Assembly: GCA_035356975.1 (NCBI GenBank)
Contig: DAORGW010000021.1
Span: 1-14,694 of the forward strand
DNA length: 14,694 nt
Direction of reading: 5' to 3'
Source of the DNA: STF1-138 sp035356975
GTDB taxonomy: Bacteria; Patescibacteriota; Patescibacteriia; UBA1558; S5-K13
Notes under the pieces: generated by a model
What the model saw: only the letters and a program-made list of their open reading frames with translations
Told to the model about the DNA's origin: nothing
The model's database searches: none
Position numbers and translations under genes: made by a program
Shown here: positions 1-6,754 of the stretch, piece by piece
How the letters are laid out: the number at the start of each line of letters is the position of its first letter
Position numbering within the stretch: position 1 is the stretch's first letter

Positions 1-1029
1 TGCCGAGTTCCTTAACGAAGATTCTCTCGTACACCTTAGGCTTCTCGCCTCATCCACCTGTGTCGGTTTGCGGTACGTGTACTTTAAATATTAGCTCTTA
101 GAAATTTTTCTTGGTGGCCTATCATCAGTAGTTGACCTTGACCGAAGTCGCAATCTTCTCACTTTAAAGTGGCTTATGTTTTCCGGATTTGCCTAGAAAA
201 CACCACCTTTAAGCAAACACTTATAGCCAGAAAGTGCTACTAACTCAAAACCACGTCCTTCCATCGATTATTTAAAGTAGGGCAGGAATATTAACCTGCT
301 CTTCCATCGCCTACGCATTTCTGCCTCAGCTTAGGATCGCCTAACCCTGAGATGACAATCATTGCTCAGGAAACCTTGGATTTTCGGTGGACAGGATTCT
401 CACCTGTCTTTTTGTTACTCATGCCAACATTCTCCCTTCCATACTCTCCATAGCCCCTCTCGGATACTACTTCAGCAAATATGGAATGCTCCCCTACCAC
501 CCCAGATTAAAAATCTGAGATTCCTACTTTCGGTACTTAGTTTAGCCCCGTTAAATTTTCGGCGCATTATCACTTAACTAGTGAGCTGTTACGCTTTCTT
601 TAAAGGATGGCTGCTTCTAAGCCAACCTCCTAGCTGTCTAAGTAATAACACCGCCTTCTACACTTAACTAAGATTTAGGGACCTTAAATGAGGATCTGGG
701 CTGTTTCCCTTTTGACTTGTGAAGCTTAGCCCCCACAGTCTAACTCCCGTTGTATAGAATACCTAGTATTCGGAGTTTGGTTGGAATAGATAAGATTTCT
801 CCCTCTATCCCATTCAGTGCTCTACCCCTAGGTTCCACAACAAGGCTAGCCCTAAAGCTATTTCGGGGAGAACCAGCTATGTCCTGGTTCGATTGGAATT
901 TCACCTCTAACCACAGCTCATCCAGAAGTGTTGCACAACTAATTGGTTCGGGCTTCCAGTACGTGTTACCGTACCTTCACCCTGGCCATGGTTAGCTCAC
1001 CAGGTTTCGGGTCTTATTCATGCTGCCAT

Positions 1030-1075
1030 TTAATCAAATAGCATAAGTTAAGCATAACTCATACTATTTAATTAA
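1030..1075 (-). repeat. Long hairpin expansion inside 23S rRNA (domain II)
   Basis: Arms at 1030-1050 and 1055-1075 pair over 21 consecutive positions in the rRNA sense (18 Watson-Crick and 3 G-U pairs) around a 4-nt loop. In E. coli the stretch between GTCTTAAC and AGACCCGAAACC is about 22 nt, and here it is about 69 nt. The G-U pairs, which keep pairing despite base change, suggest a maintained helix. It is an added rRNA helix or a removable intervening sequence, and sequence alone cannot say which. Confidence 0.75.
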
Positions 1076-1255
1076 GTACGCCGGTTAAGACTTGCTTTCG
1101 CTATACCTCCTCTCTTAGTCGAGATTAGATAAGCAACATAAATAAACTCGTTGGCTCATTCTTCAATAGGCACGCCGTCACCCACAGTAAACTGCGAGCT
1201 CCGACTCATTGTAAGTATGCGGTTTCAGATACTATTTCATCTCCCTTCCGGGATG

Positions 1256-1292
<37 letters not shown>

Positions 1293-1645
1293 ATCATCAA
1301 AAGTATTTAGCCTTAGCACATAGTCATGCTTGCTTCAGCCAGGATTTCACGAGTCCTAGCTTACTCAAGTAAAATACCATAGAGCAATAACCCCTTTCGC
1401 GTACAGGACTGTCACCTTCTTTGGTCTGCCTTTCCAGACAGTTCTACTAGGGAAGTCATTATAAGTATACTCTATCTCGGATCTGTAAGCTCCGAACGTA
1501 ATCTACTAATCTACACCACTTGAGCAACGACTTACAATCTTTAAAATAATCAAATTCGAAAGATAAATCTTCCAAACATTGAAAATTAACACTCAAATGG
1601 TTTAGGCTTGTCCCCTTTCGTTCGCCACTACTAAGGGAATCGAAA

Positions 1646-1691
1646 CATTTACGCTAAAAATTGCAAAAATTTACAATTCTTAGTGTAAACG
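1646..1691 (-). repeat. Hairpin expansion inside 23S rRNA (domain I)
   Basis: Arms at 1647-1663 and 1674-1690 pair over 17 positions with one A-C mismatch and G-U pairs. They lie between GGAAAAGA and GATTCCC of the rRNA, where E. coli has only about 10 nt and this gene about 62. It is an expansion of a domain I helix near E. coli position 230 by eye alignment. Confidence 0.65.
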
Positions 1692-1997
1692 CTGTATCTT
1701 CTCTCTTTTCCTTCAGGTACTTAGATGTTTCAGTTCCCTGAGTTGTCTTCATTAACCTATGTATTCAGTTAATGATACTGGTAGTTGAATTTTACCAGTG
1801 GGTTTCCCCATTCGGAAATCCCCGGGTCAAAGGTTGCTTATCACCTAACCGAGGCTTATCGCAGATTGCTACGTCCTTCATCGTCTTTTGATGTCAAGGC
1901 ATCCACCACATACACTTTGAAATTGCAATCACTGAAACATAAAATATTCCTTTATGAATCAGCAATACCTTGTAACATTTATAAAATCTTTAATCAA

Positions 1998-2010
1998 TTT
2001 TCAAAGAGCT
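1998..2010 (-). promoter_or_regulatory. boxA-like antitermination element in the 23S leader
   Basis: The minus strand reads AGCTCTTTGAAAA about 70 nt before the 23S 5' end. This closely matches boxA of rRNA leaders and spacers (E. coli TGCTCTTTAACA; many bacteria have GTTCTTTGAAAA before 23S), which binds NusB/NusE to keep RNA polymerase processive on untranslated rRNA. Its position between promoter and rRNA fits that role. The role is inferred from family knowledge. Confidence 0.7.
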
Positions 2011-2042
2011 CTTTGTTTGCTCATATAAATATAAGCAATAAT

Positions 2043-2153
2043 TAGTAGTAAGTAGTGCGAGGGGCACAAGATATTCTAATTCCAGATTTCTCTAGTAAGA
2101 AAATAAATTTCAACCAGAAAAATCTTTATTTGAGAAATCCGATATTACTACTA
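2043..2153 (-). ncRNA. Structured 5' leader of the 23S precursor
   Basis: Three nested complementary pairs lie here: 2043-2051 with 2145-2153 (9 bp), 2085-2092 with 2132-2139 (8 bp), and 2101-2107 with 2125-2131 (7 bp). A small GTGC/GCAC hairpin lies at 2056-2068. The outermost arm begins about where transcription should start from the promoter at 2161-2189. The likely role is precursor folding, nuclease processing, or a boxB-like partner for the downstream boxA. The fold is by eye, with no covariation test. Confidence 0.45.
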
Positions 2154-2160
2154 GTTACTG

Positions 2161-2189
2161 ATTATATTGTTAATGTTCACTTTAGTTAA
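2161..2189 (-). promoter_or_regulatory. Promoter of the 23S rRNA gene
   Basis: On the minus strand a -35-like TTAACT (2189-2184) is followed after exactly 17 nt by a perfect -10 TATAAT (2166-2161), with the start site expected near 2154. It sits right after the intrinsic terminator at 2188-2210, whose T-tract touches the -35. This is where a promoter is needed if 23S is not read through from 16S. Confidence 0.65.
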
Positions 2190-2210
2190 AAAAACCGCTC
2201 TATTGAGCGG
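2188..2210 (-). terminator. Intrinsic terminator between the pilus operon and 23S rRNA
   Basis: The minus strand has CCGCTC-AATA-GAGCGG followed at once by seven T residues. This is a perfect 6-bp GC-rich stem, a 4-nt loop and a U-tract, the clearest rho-independent terminator in the window. The plus strand has no T-run after the stem, so it acts on leftward transcription only. It separates the pilus cluster from the rRNA gene. Confidence 0.88.
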
Positions 2211-2430
2211 CGACTATATAAAAGTTATAGAGTATTAAAATCCGCTCGTATTAATATTTAGTGAGTTTAATTTTTTAACTATTTGTAACAAATTTTTAAC
2301 TTAATGATTAATCATTTTTATCCCTGTGGATAACTTATATAATTATATACTATTTAAAAATTTTGTAAAGGGCTTAAATGCGCACTCAAAATATGCGTAT
2401 TTTAACATAATAAAAGATAGTATATTTATT
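2211..2430. other. Palindrome-rich AT spacer with a consensus DnaA box
   Basis: No credible gene is seen. Several symmetric elements follow each other: ATTTGT-A-ACAAAT (2281-2293), AATGATTAATCATT (2303-2316, perfect), TTATCC-CTGT-GGATAA (2318-2333), and AAAATA-TGCG-TATTTT (2388-2403). The third contains TTATCCACA on the minus strand (2325-2333), an exact match to the consensus DnaA box. A GTG-initiated frame of 80 codons crosses part of the spacer on the plus strand. It has a biased composition, overlaps the end of the neighbouring gene, and I do not count it. Confidence 0.5.
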
Positions 2431-2456
2431 AAAATATGCCAAAATTGGCATATTTT
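2431..2456 (-). terminator. AT-rich hairpin, probable terminator of the pilus cluster
   Basis: AAAATATGCCAA and TTGGCATATTTT form perfect 12-nt arms around 2 nt (realistically a 10-bp stem with a 6-nt loop). It lies 51 nt past the stop of the last gene of the cluster. Its 3' arm supplies a short T-run on either strand, so it is bidirectional in principle. It is weaker than the GC-rich terminator at 2188-2210. Confidence 0.45.
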
Positions 2457-2507
2457 AAAATATGAAACATATTACTGTTTAGCAGTTAAAACAAGAACAA
2501 TCCAATA

Positions 2508-2729
2508 TTATAAAAGTGAAATTATTGATACTATTCCAAGAATTACTATTACCACCAAAATAATATAAAAAATCTTATTCGATTTTTTTATTTTTGGCTT
2601 CTCGTTATTATTTAGTTGTGATTCTGGCAGAACCCGTTCTTCTTTAACCTCACTATACTCATCCAATTCTTTTTCAATTGGATCTTTTTTTAAATTGCTT
2701 TGATTTTCTTCCATTCGATTAAATTTCAT
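2508..2729 (-). CDS. Small tail-anchored membrane protein, unknown function
   Basis: This 73-residue protein belongs to no family I recognise. Residues 1-52 are highly charged, rich in Glu, Lys and Asn, and likely disordered. A strongly hydrophobic segment at about 53-73 (IFYIILVVIVILGIVSIISLL region) runs to the last residue. That is the layout of a tail-anchored or C-terminally anchored single-pass protein with its bulk in the cytoplasm, although a type II orientation is possible. The start at 2729 is preferred over the Met at residue 6 because a GGAG lies 11 nt upstream, one of the few Shine-Dalgarno-like sites in the window. It follows the previous gene by 63 nt and is the last gene before two terminators. 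Co-transcription with the pilus genes is plausible, but nothing ties it to pilus function. Confidence 0.65.
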   Translation of the reverse strand: MKFNRMEENQSNLKKDPIEKELDEYSEVKEERVLPESQLNNNEKPKIKKSNKIFYIILVVIVILGIVSIISLL

Positions 2730-2792
2730 TATTTAACTAACTCCACAATTTGGCTTTTCAAAAAACTGTAAAGATTAGTTATCTACTTAAAA

Positions 2793-3473
2793 TTATTTAA
2801 CTTTGTTAAATGTTTTTACTATTTGATCTAATTTTTCACAGTAGTCGGAATTTATTTCACAACGATACGCTATATTAAAAATATTTTTCTCTATATTTAT
2901 AATATAAATTTTATTTAAAAAATTATCTTTACTCGCTTCAGTGGACCAAAAAATTAAATTATTTATATTTTCTTTATTTAAATCTTGAATGTCATAATTT
3001 TTTACAAGCCAGCTATTAAACTCTTTCTCTTTAAATGTTTGTCTTTTGATTTCTAAAAAATTATTATCATTGTATCTTACAATAATTTTTTGTAATTTTT
3101 CATCAAAACTTTTTTGCATTTCATCAAAATAAGATATGGTTATTCCCCATGGTTCATAAATATACTCTATTTTTATTTCTTCTAATTGTTTTTTAATACC
3201 ATTCTCTGTAGCCTGTGTAATATTTTGTTCTTTTTGATTAAGGGTTTCTTGAATTGCTAACTTTATACTATCAACATCATCCTTTACAGAAAAATCTTCG
3301 GGCATACCTGAATCTTTATTCCACATATCAGAAATTGAGTCCTGTATATTATATACATCATTACTGATTGATTGTAGATTGAATGAGGAATACTGCTTTA
3401 TTGTCATCCACACCAAAAAAATCATAAAAAGAAACAACAGCAAAATAAATAATTTAAAATTTCTTTTCATCAT
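2793..3473 (-). CDS. Single-pass membrane-anchored protein, unknown function
   Basis: The 226-residue product has a short basic N-terminus (MMKRNFK), one hydrophobic anchor at about residues 8-24, and a charged remainder predicted to lie outside the membrane. Residues 40-100 look helical and could form a coiled coil. Residues 100-226 alternate polar and aromatic positions in a way that suggests a small alpha/beta domain, with two cysteines (about 205 and 213) that could form a disulfide in an exported domain. I recognise no family. The start codon overlaps the stop of the hydrolase gene upstream (TAATG), so the two are probably translationally coupled. Coupling to a hydrolase and membership of a pilus cluster hint at a cell-surface role, but this is weak inference. 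Confidence 0.75.
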   Translation of the reverse strand: MMKRNFKLFILLLFLFMIFLVWMTIKQYSSFNLQSISNDVYNIQDSISDMWNKDSGMPEDFSVKDDVDSIKLAIQETLNQKEQNITQATENGIKKQLEEIKIEYIYEPWGITISYFDEMQKSFDEKLQKIIVRYNDNNFLEIKRQTFKEKEFNSWLVKNYDIQDLNKENINNLIFWSTEASKDNFLNKIYIINIEKNIFNIAYRCEINSDYCEKLDQIVKTFNKVK

Positions 3474-4111
3474 TACTGTTTATTTAAAATTATAAGCTTC
3501 ATGTCATCCTGAGGAAGATTTTCCTTAACAGCTTTAAAGTCATCCATTATTTCTGGATTTAAACCAATTTCTTTTATAAATTTATCTAATGGTTCAAGTG
3601 GAATTTTTACTCCTGGATATTGATAATGCATTGGAATGATAACTCTAGGCTCTATTTCATTTATAATCTTTACAGCACTATCTGATTTTAATGAATATGG
3701 ACCACCTACTGGAACAAGTAAAACATCTACATTTTCTAAAAACTGCAACTGTTCTTCTGTTAAATTATCTTGATTAAAATCACCCAGATGAGCTAAAGTA
3801 ATACCATCTTCTTCTATTAAATAAATTGTAATTGCGCCTTTTTCTAAGCCTTTTTTATTATCATGATATGCTCTTTTTCCATATATAAAAATTCCCTTCA
3901 TTTCATACTCTCCTGGACCATCAATTATAATGGGGTCATTTGTTACAGCTTGATAATTGTTGTGATCTTCATGATCATGAGTTATTAAAACAGAATCGGC
4001 CCTCAGCCTTGGCATTTTAATACCAATAGAGTCTGAATATGGATCTATTATTAAATCCGCTTCTTTTCCTTTAATTTTGAAACAAGAGTGTCCTAACCAA
4101 CTTATCTTCAT
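3473..4111 (-). CDS. Metallo-beta-lactamase-fold hydrolase (UlaG/COG2220-like)
   Basis: A 212-residue MBL-fold enzyme, close to the usual length of the short COG2220 (UlaG/YtkL-like) members. Visible signatures are WLGHSCF at the N-terminus (His8), the metal motif THDHEDH at 44-50 (His45, His47, Asp49, His50), HLGD at 108-111 (Asp111 as bridging ligand) and PMHYQ with His162. The full dinuclear metal site therefore appears intact and activity is expected. There is no signal peptide or membrane segment, so it is cytoplasmic. Members act on phosphodiesters, lactones or other esters, and the substrate cannot be read from sequence. It is 39 nt after the small membrane protein gene and shares TAATG with the next gene. 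Being inside a pilus cluster is unusual and may be simple operon hitch-hiking. Confidence 0.88.
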   Translation of the reverse strand: MKISWLGHSCFKIKGKEADLIIDPYSDSIGIKMPRLRADSVLITHDHEDHNNYQAVTNDPIIIDGPGEYEMKGIFIYGKRAYHDNKKGLEKGAITIYLIEEDGITLAHLGDFNQDNLTEEQLQFLENVDVLLVPVGGPYSLKSDSAVKIINEIEPRVIIPMHYQYPGVKIPLEPLDKFIKEIGLNPEIMDDFKAVKENLPQDDMKLIILNKQ

Positions 4112-4150
4112 ATATTTTTATATTTATTTTTTTAAAATAAACACCATGAT

Positions 4151-4450
4151 TTAATTATTAAATATATCTTTTATGTTATCTGATTTTATTTTTATCTTGT
4201 CCTGAAAATTTTTTTCTATTGCTGCTATATCCAGATCTAGTTTTTCTAAACCATTGAATCCATCTTTTTCAGCAATACCATTCTTCAATAATTCAATTTC
4301 TTCATCTGAATATACAGATAAATAAATATTATTTTTTAAAAAAATGAATAACAATACGGTTGTTATAAAAAAAACAATTATAAAAATAATATAAAAATAC
4401 TTTAATCCATTGATTGATATGTGTTTTTTAAAAATTTTAAATTTTTTCAT
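4151..4450 (-). CDS. Small single-pass membrane protein at the pilP position
   Basis: The 99-residue product has a basic N-terminus, one transmembrane segment at about residues 17-38, and an acidic, probably helical tail (about 48-99) facing outward. It starts 12 nt after pilO and so sits where proteobacterial operons carry pilP. It is much shorter than a usual PilP (about 170-180 residues) and shows no lipobox cysteine and no HR-type beta domain, so it is not a recognisable PilP. In a cell without an outer membrane or secretin, PilP itself would have no docking partner. A clade-specific accessory subunit of the PilN-PilO alignment complex is a reasonable guess. No family is recognised. Confidence 0.7.
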   Translation of the reverse strand: MKKFKIFKKHISINGLKYFYIIFIIVFFITTVLLFIFLKNNIYLSVYSDEEIELLKNGIAEKDGFNGLEKLDLDIAAIEKNFQDKIKIKSDNIKDIFNN

Positions 4451-4462
4451 ATTTTTATATTT

Positions 4463-5041
4463 TTATTTCCAATATGTTTCCGCTACAATTGTACACGAAA
4501 CAGTACTTAAATTTTGTAAATTTTGATCATCTGATAGTTTCTGCTCAGATTTTACAATATTAATTGATGTTATGTTTATGTAATACTGCAAAGACTCTAT
4601 ATTCCTTACATAACTTAAAACATTTTTAAAACTTCCCGTTATATTTAATTTTAGATTCATCACATAGAAAAGATTTTCAGATACATCTTTAGATATTGTT
4701 GGAGATATAGTTTGTGTAACACCATTTTGTGTTGCAATAGTTTCTAATATTTTTATAAGATTTAATTCATCGCCCCTTTTCATAAAATTAGAATCTATCG
4801 CCGAAATTCTTTCTTCAAAATCTTTTGATTTAGATTTAACTATTTCGGAATTAGATTTTTTATTTAGAGTCTGATCGAGTACTACTTTTTGCCTTATCAT
4901 TTCTTGACTTTTTTGTTTTATAGATCTCACACTGGGAATTATCAAAAAATAGACTAAGCAAAAAGAAAAAATACAAAACAAAATAATTTTTGTTAAAATT
5001 GTTTTTTTAAATTTATTATCAAATATACCGTTAATATTCAT
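4463..5041 (-). CDS. pilO: Type IV pilus alignment subcomplex protein PilO
   Basis: The 192-residue protein has the PilO layout: a short cytoplasmic N-terminus, one transmembrane helix at about 15-36, a coiled coil at about 38-90 (repeated Lys/Glu/Gln-rich heptads), and a compact alpha/beta domain at about 95-192 of the ferredoxin-like kind. PilO dimerises with PilN across the membrane and links the assembly motor to the growing pilus. Sequence conservation is low, as is normal for this family, so the call rests on architecture and on position right after pilM and pilN. The reading frame overlaps the end of pilN by 11 nt, pointing to translational coupling. Length is close to typical (about 200). 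Confidence 0.82.
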   Translation of the reverse strand: MNINGIFDNKFKKTILTKIILFCIFSFCLVYFLIIPSVRSIKQKSQEMIRQKVVLDQTLNKKSNSEIVKSKSKDFEERISAIDSNFMKRGDELNLIKILETIATQNGVTQTISPTISKDVSENLFYVMNLKLNITGSFKNVLSYVRNIESLQYYINITSINIVKSEQKLSDDQNLQNLSTVSCTIVAETYWK

Positions 5042-5561
5042 AGGATTTTATATCGAAAGATAAGTTAAAAATTATTTTTTCTTTTGTTAGTAAATTTTCT
5101 ATCGGAAAATTAACATTAGAATAATTTTTTGAATCCATTAAGTTATTTTTAAAATATAGAAGGTCGTCCCTTGTTTTTGCAAATCCAGATATTGAAATTT
5201 TATTTGTCACTTTATCAATATAAATACTTTCAAATGAAATACCGTCTCCTGATATAGTAGCCATATCTGCTATTATTAAAGATGGTTTAAAAAATTTTGA
5301 CTGAATGTTTAAAATATTATTTATTTGCAAGGAAGGGTTGTTGACCTCTTTCTCTGAATTATTATTTAAATTTGAATTACTAGAATTTATATTTCTAATT
5401 TTCATATTATCCAACAAAATAAAGTTCGCAAATAACAAAATAGCAGAGTAAAAAATTAAAACCAAAATAAATAAAACTATTATTTTTTTAACAATTTCAT
5501 TTATTATGGAAAATTTTATATCTTGTTTTAATTCTTTTGGTAATATATTTAAAAATAACAT
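5031..5561 (-). CDS. pilN: Type IV pilus alignment protein PilN
   Basis: A 176-residue PilN-like protein. The N-terminus carries LNILPKEL (residues 4-11), a good match to the conserved INLLP-type motif by which PilN peptides dock into a groove of cytoplasmic PilM. A transmembrane helix follows at about 27-49. Next comes an Asn/Ser-rich linker (about 55-80) where a coiled coil would be expected, then a small alpha/beta domain (about 85-176) that should pair with PilO. The gene begins 1 nt after pilM ends and overlaps pilO, so the M-N-O trio is tightly coupled. The low-complexity linker is somewhat unusual but consistent with an AT-rich genome. Confidence 0.85.
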   Translation of the reverse strand: MLFLNILPKELKQDIKFSIINEIVKKIIVLFILVLIFYSAILLFANFILLDNMKIRNINSSNSNLNNNSEKEVNNPSLQINNILNIQSKFFKPSLIIADMATISGDGISFESIYIDKVTNKISISGFAKTRDDLLYFKNNLMDSKNYSNVNFPIENLLTKEKIIFNLSFDIKSYEY

Positions 5562-5562
5562 A

Positions 5563-6702
5563 TTATTTTGACCCTTCTTTAAAAATTTCTCTAAGTGCTA
5601 GCCCTATAGCCGTACAATATGCCAAACTATCATTTTGTAATATTGTAAATGTTTTATCATTTGACGCTTGACCTTTTGTAAGTTTATATTCATCAAACAT
5701 TTTCTTAAGCGCTACCGCTGATATAATATCTATATTATTAAATGGATTCCCTATATAAGATTTAATATTTGTTGATTTTTCCAATTCTTTATCTAAACTA
5801 TTTATATTTGCACCACCGCCACAAATTATTAAATTATCTATTTTACCATATTCGGAAAAATTTTCACCATGAAAATCTAAAACATCATTTATTCTAAGCA
5901 TCATATTTTTGATTGATTCAGAAATTTTTAAAGCAACTATCCCCTCACATCGACTTTTATCAATCCCACAAATTATTTTTGCAAGTTCGGCTTTTTTTCT
6001 TAATATATTTAATTCTTTCGCTATCTTATCTGTAATTTTCTCTCCGGAAATTGGTATACTAATATTAAAAAGTATTGTATTTTTTGCATAAACAAACATT
6101 GAGGATCTATTTGCACCAATATCTATTATTCCATAATTTTTAGAGTTTTCGCCAATATTATTAGCTGATTCTTCTTTTAATAAAGATCTTACTATGGATA
6201 CTGATTCTATTTCTGTTGCAATAAGTGATAATTTTGCACCCTCAATGGCTTCAATATATTGATCGACGAAAACTTTAGGAGAAACACCAACAAGAACAGT
6301 TTTTTCTTCTTCATTTTTTGATATTGTTTGCCAATCATAATATGTTTCATCTGGGGATATTGGAATATATTTTTTAATCTCCCGTTCTATGTGTTCTTCG
6401 TCTAATTTTTTATCTCTTGGAATTTTTATCAGTTTTATAAATGTCTTTGGTTCTGGTAAGCATACGACAACTCTTTTTGATGTTACTCTTCCAAATTTTG
6501 GATTATCAATCAATTCTTTCAATCTTACAATAAAAGTATCCATATCTTTGATATGGTTATTTTCTATAATGCCCTTTTCTAACATCAACTTGCCAAAAGA
6601 TTGAATTCCTATCTTATTTGCTTTTTTATATAACTGAACAAATTTCAAAGAAAAATCTGAAATATCTAAGCCTATTGGATAATCTTGTCTTTTAAAAAAC
6701 AT
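5563..6702 (-). CDS. pilM: Type IV pilus actin-like ATPase PilM
   Basis: A 379-residue member of the PilM/FtsA-type actin fold, slightly longer than the usual 350. It shows the phosphate-1 loop (GLDISDFSLK, 11-20), the phosphate-2 loop (DIGANRSS, 194-201) and the adenosine motif (ICGGGANINSL, 293-303). The segment around residues 90-125 (KLIKIPRDKKLDEE and IEREIKKYIPI) is characteristic of PilM proteins. It has no membrane segment. PilM binds the N-terminal peptide of PilN and couples the cytoplasmic motor to the inner-membrane complex. A Ser replaces the usual Gly after DI in phosphate-1, a common variation. A gap of 52 nt precedes it, the largest between the pilus genes proper, and contains a promoter-like sequence. 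Confidence 0.95.
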   Translation of the reverse strand: MFFKRQDYPIGLDISDFSLKFVQLYKKANKIGIQSFGKLMLEKGIIENNHIKDMDTFIVRLKELIDNPKFGRVTSKRVVVCLPEPKTFIKLIKIPRDKKLDEEHIEREIKKYIPISPDETYYDWQTISKNEEEKTVLVGVSPKVFVDQYIEAIEGAKLSLIATEIESVSIVRSLLKEESANNIGENSKNYGIIDIGANRSSMFVYAKNTILFNISIPISGEKITDKIAKELNILRKKAELAKIICGIDKSRCEGIVALKISESIKNMMLRINDVLDFHGENFSEYGKIDNLIICGGGANINSLDKELEKSTNIKSYIGNPFNNIDIISAVALKKMFDEYKLTKGQASNDKTFTILQNDSLAYCTAIGLALREIFKEGSK

Positions 6703-6724
6703 ATATTAATATTTTATATATTAA

Positions 6725-6733
6725 AGTATAACA
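6725..6733 (-). promoter_or_regulatory. Possible internal promoter upstream of pilM (extended -10)
   Basis: The minus strand reads TGTTATACT, an extended -10 (TGn plus TATACT, 5 of 6 to consensus), ending 22 nt before the pilM ATG. A weak TTTATT sits 17 nt upstream as a -35. This could give pilMNO extra transcription independent of the pilin genes. In DNA this AT-rich such matches arise easily. Confidence 0.35.
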
Positions 6734-6754
6734 TTTTTGGGAGATTAAATAAAT

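Noticed and set aside
1030..1075. A group I or group II intron, or homing endonuclease, in 23S
   Set aside because: The insertions are only about 50-120 nt, are simple hairpins and encode nothing, far too short for such introns within this window. The 3' part of 23S, where CPR introns can occur, is not visible.
2431..2456. Transposon terminal inverted repeats
   Set aside because: There is no partner copy, transposase or target-site duplication in the window. The position after the last operon gene fits a terminator.
2211..2507. A chromosomal replication origin
   Set aside because: Only one consensus DnaA box and no dnaA/dnaN neighbours are visible, so it is reported as an open observation rather than a feature.
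2326..2568. An 80-codon GTG-initiated plus-strand frame in the spacer
   Set aside because: It has no ribosome binding site, an Ile/Tyr/Asn/Lys composition expected from AT-rich noncoding DNA, and overlaps the 3' end of the gene at 2508-2729 and a terminator hairpin.
4151..4450. Calling this gene pilP
   Set aside because: It is much too short, has no lipobox and no PilP beta domain. Only the position matches.
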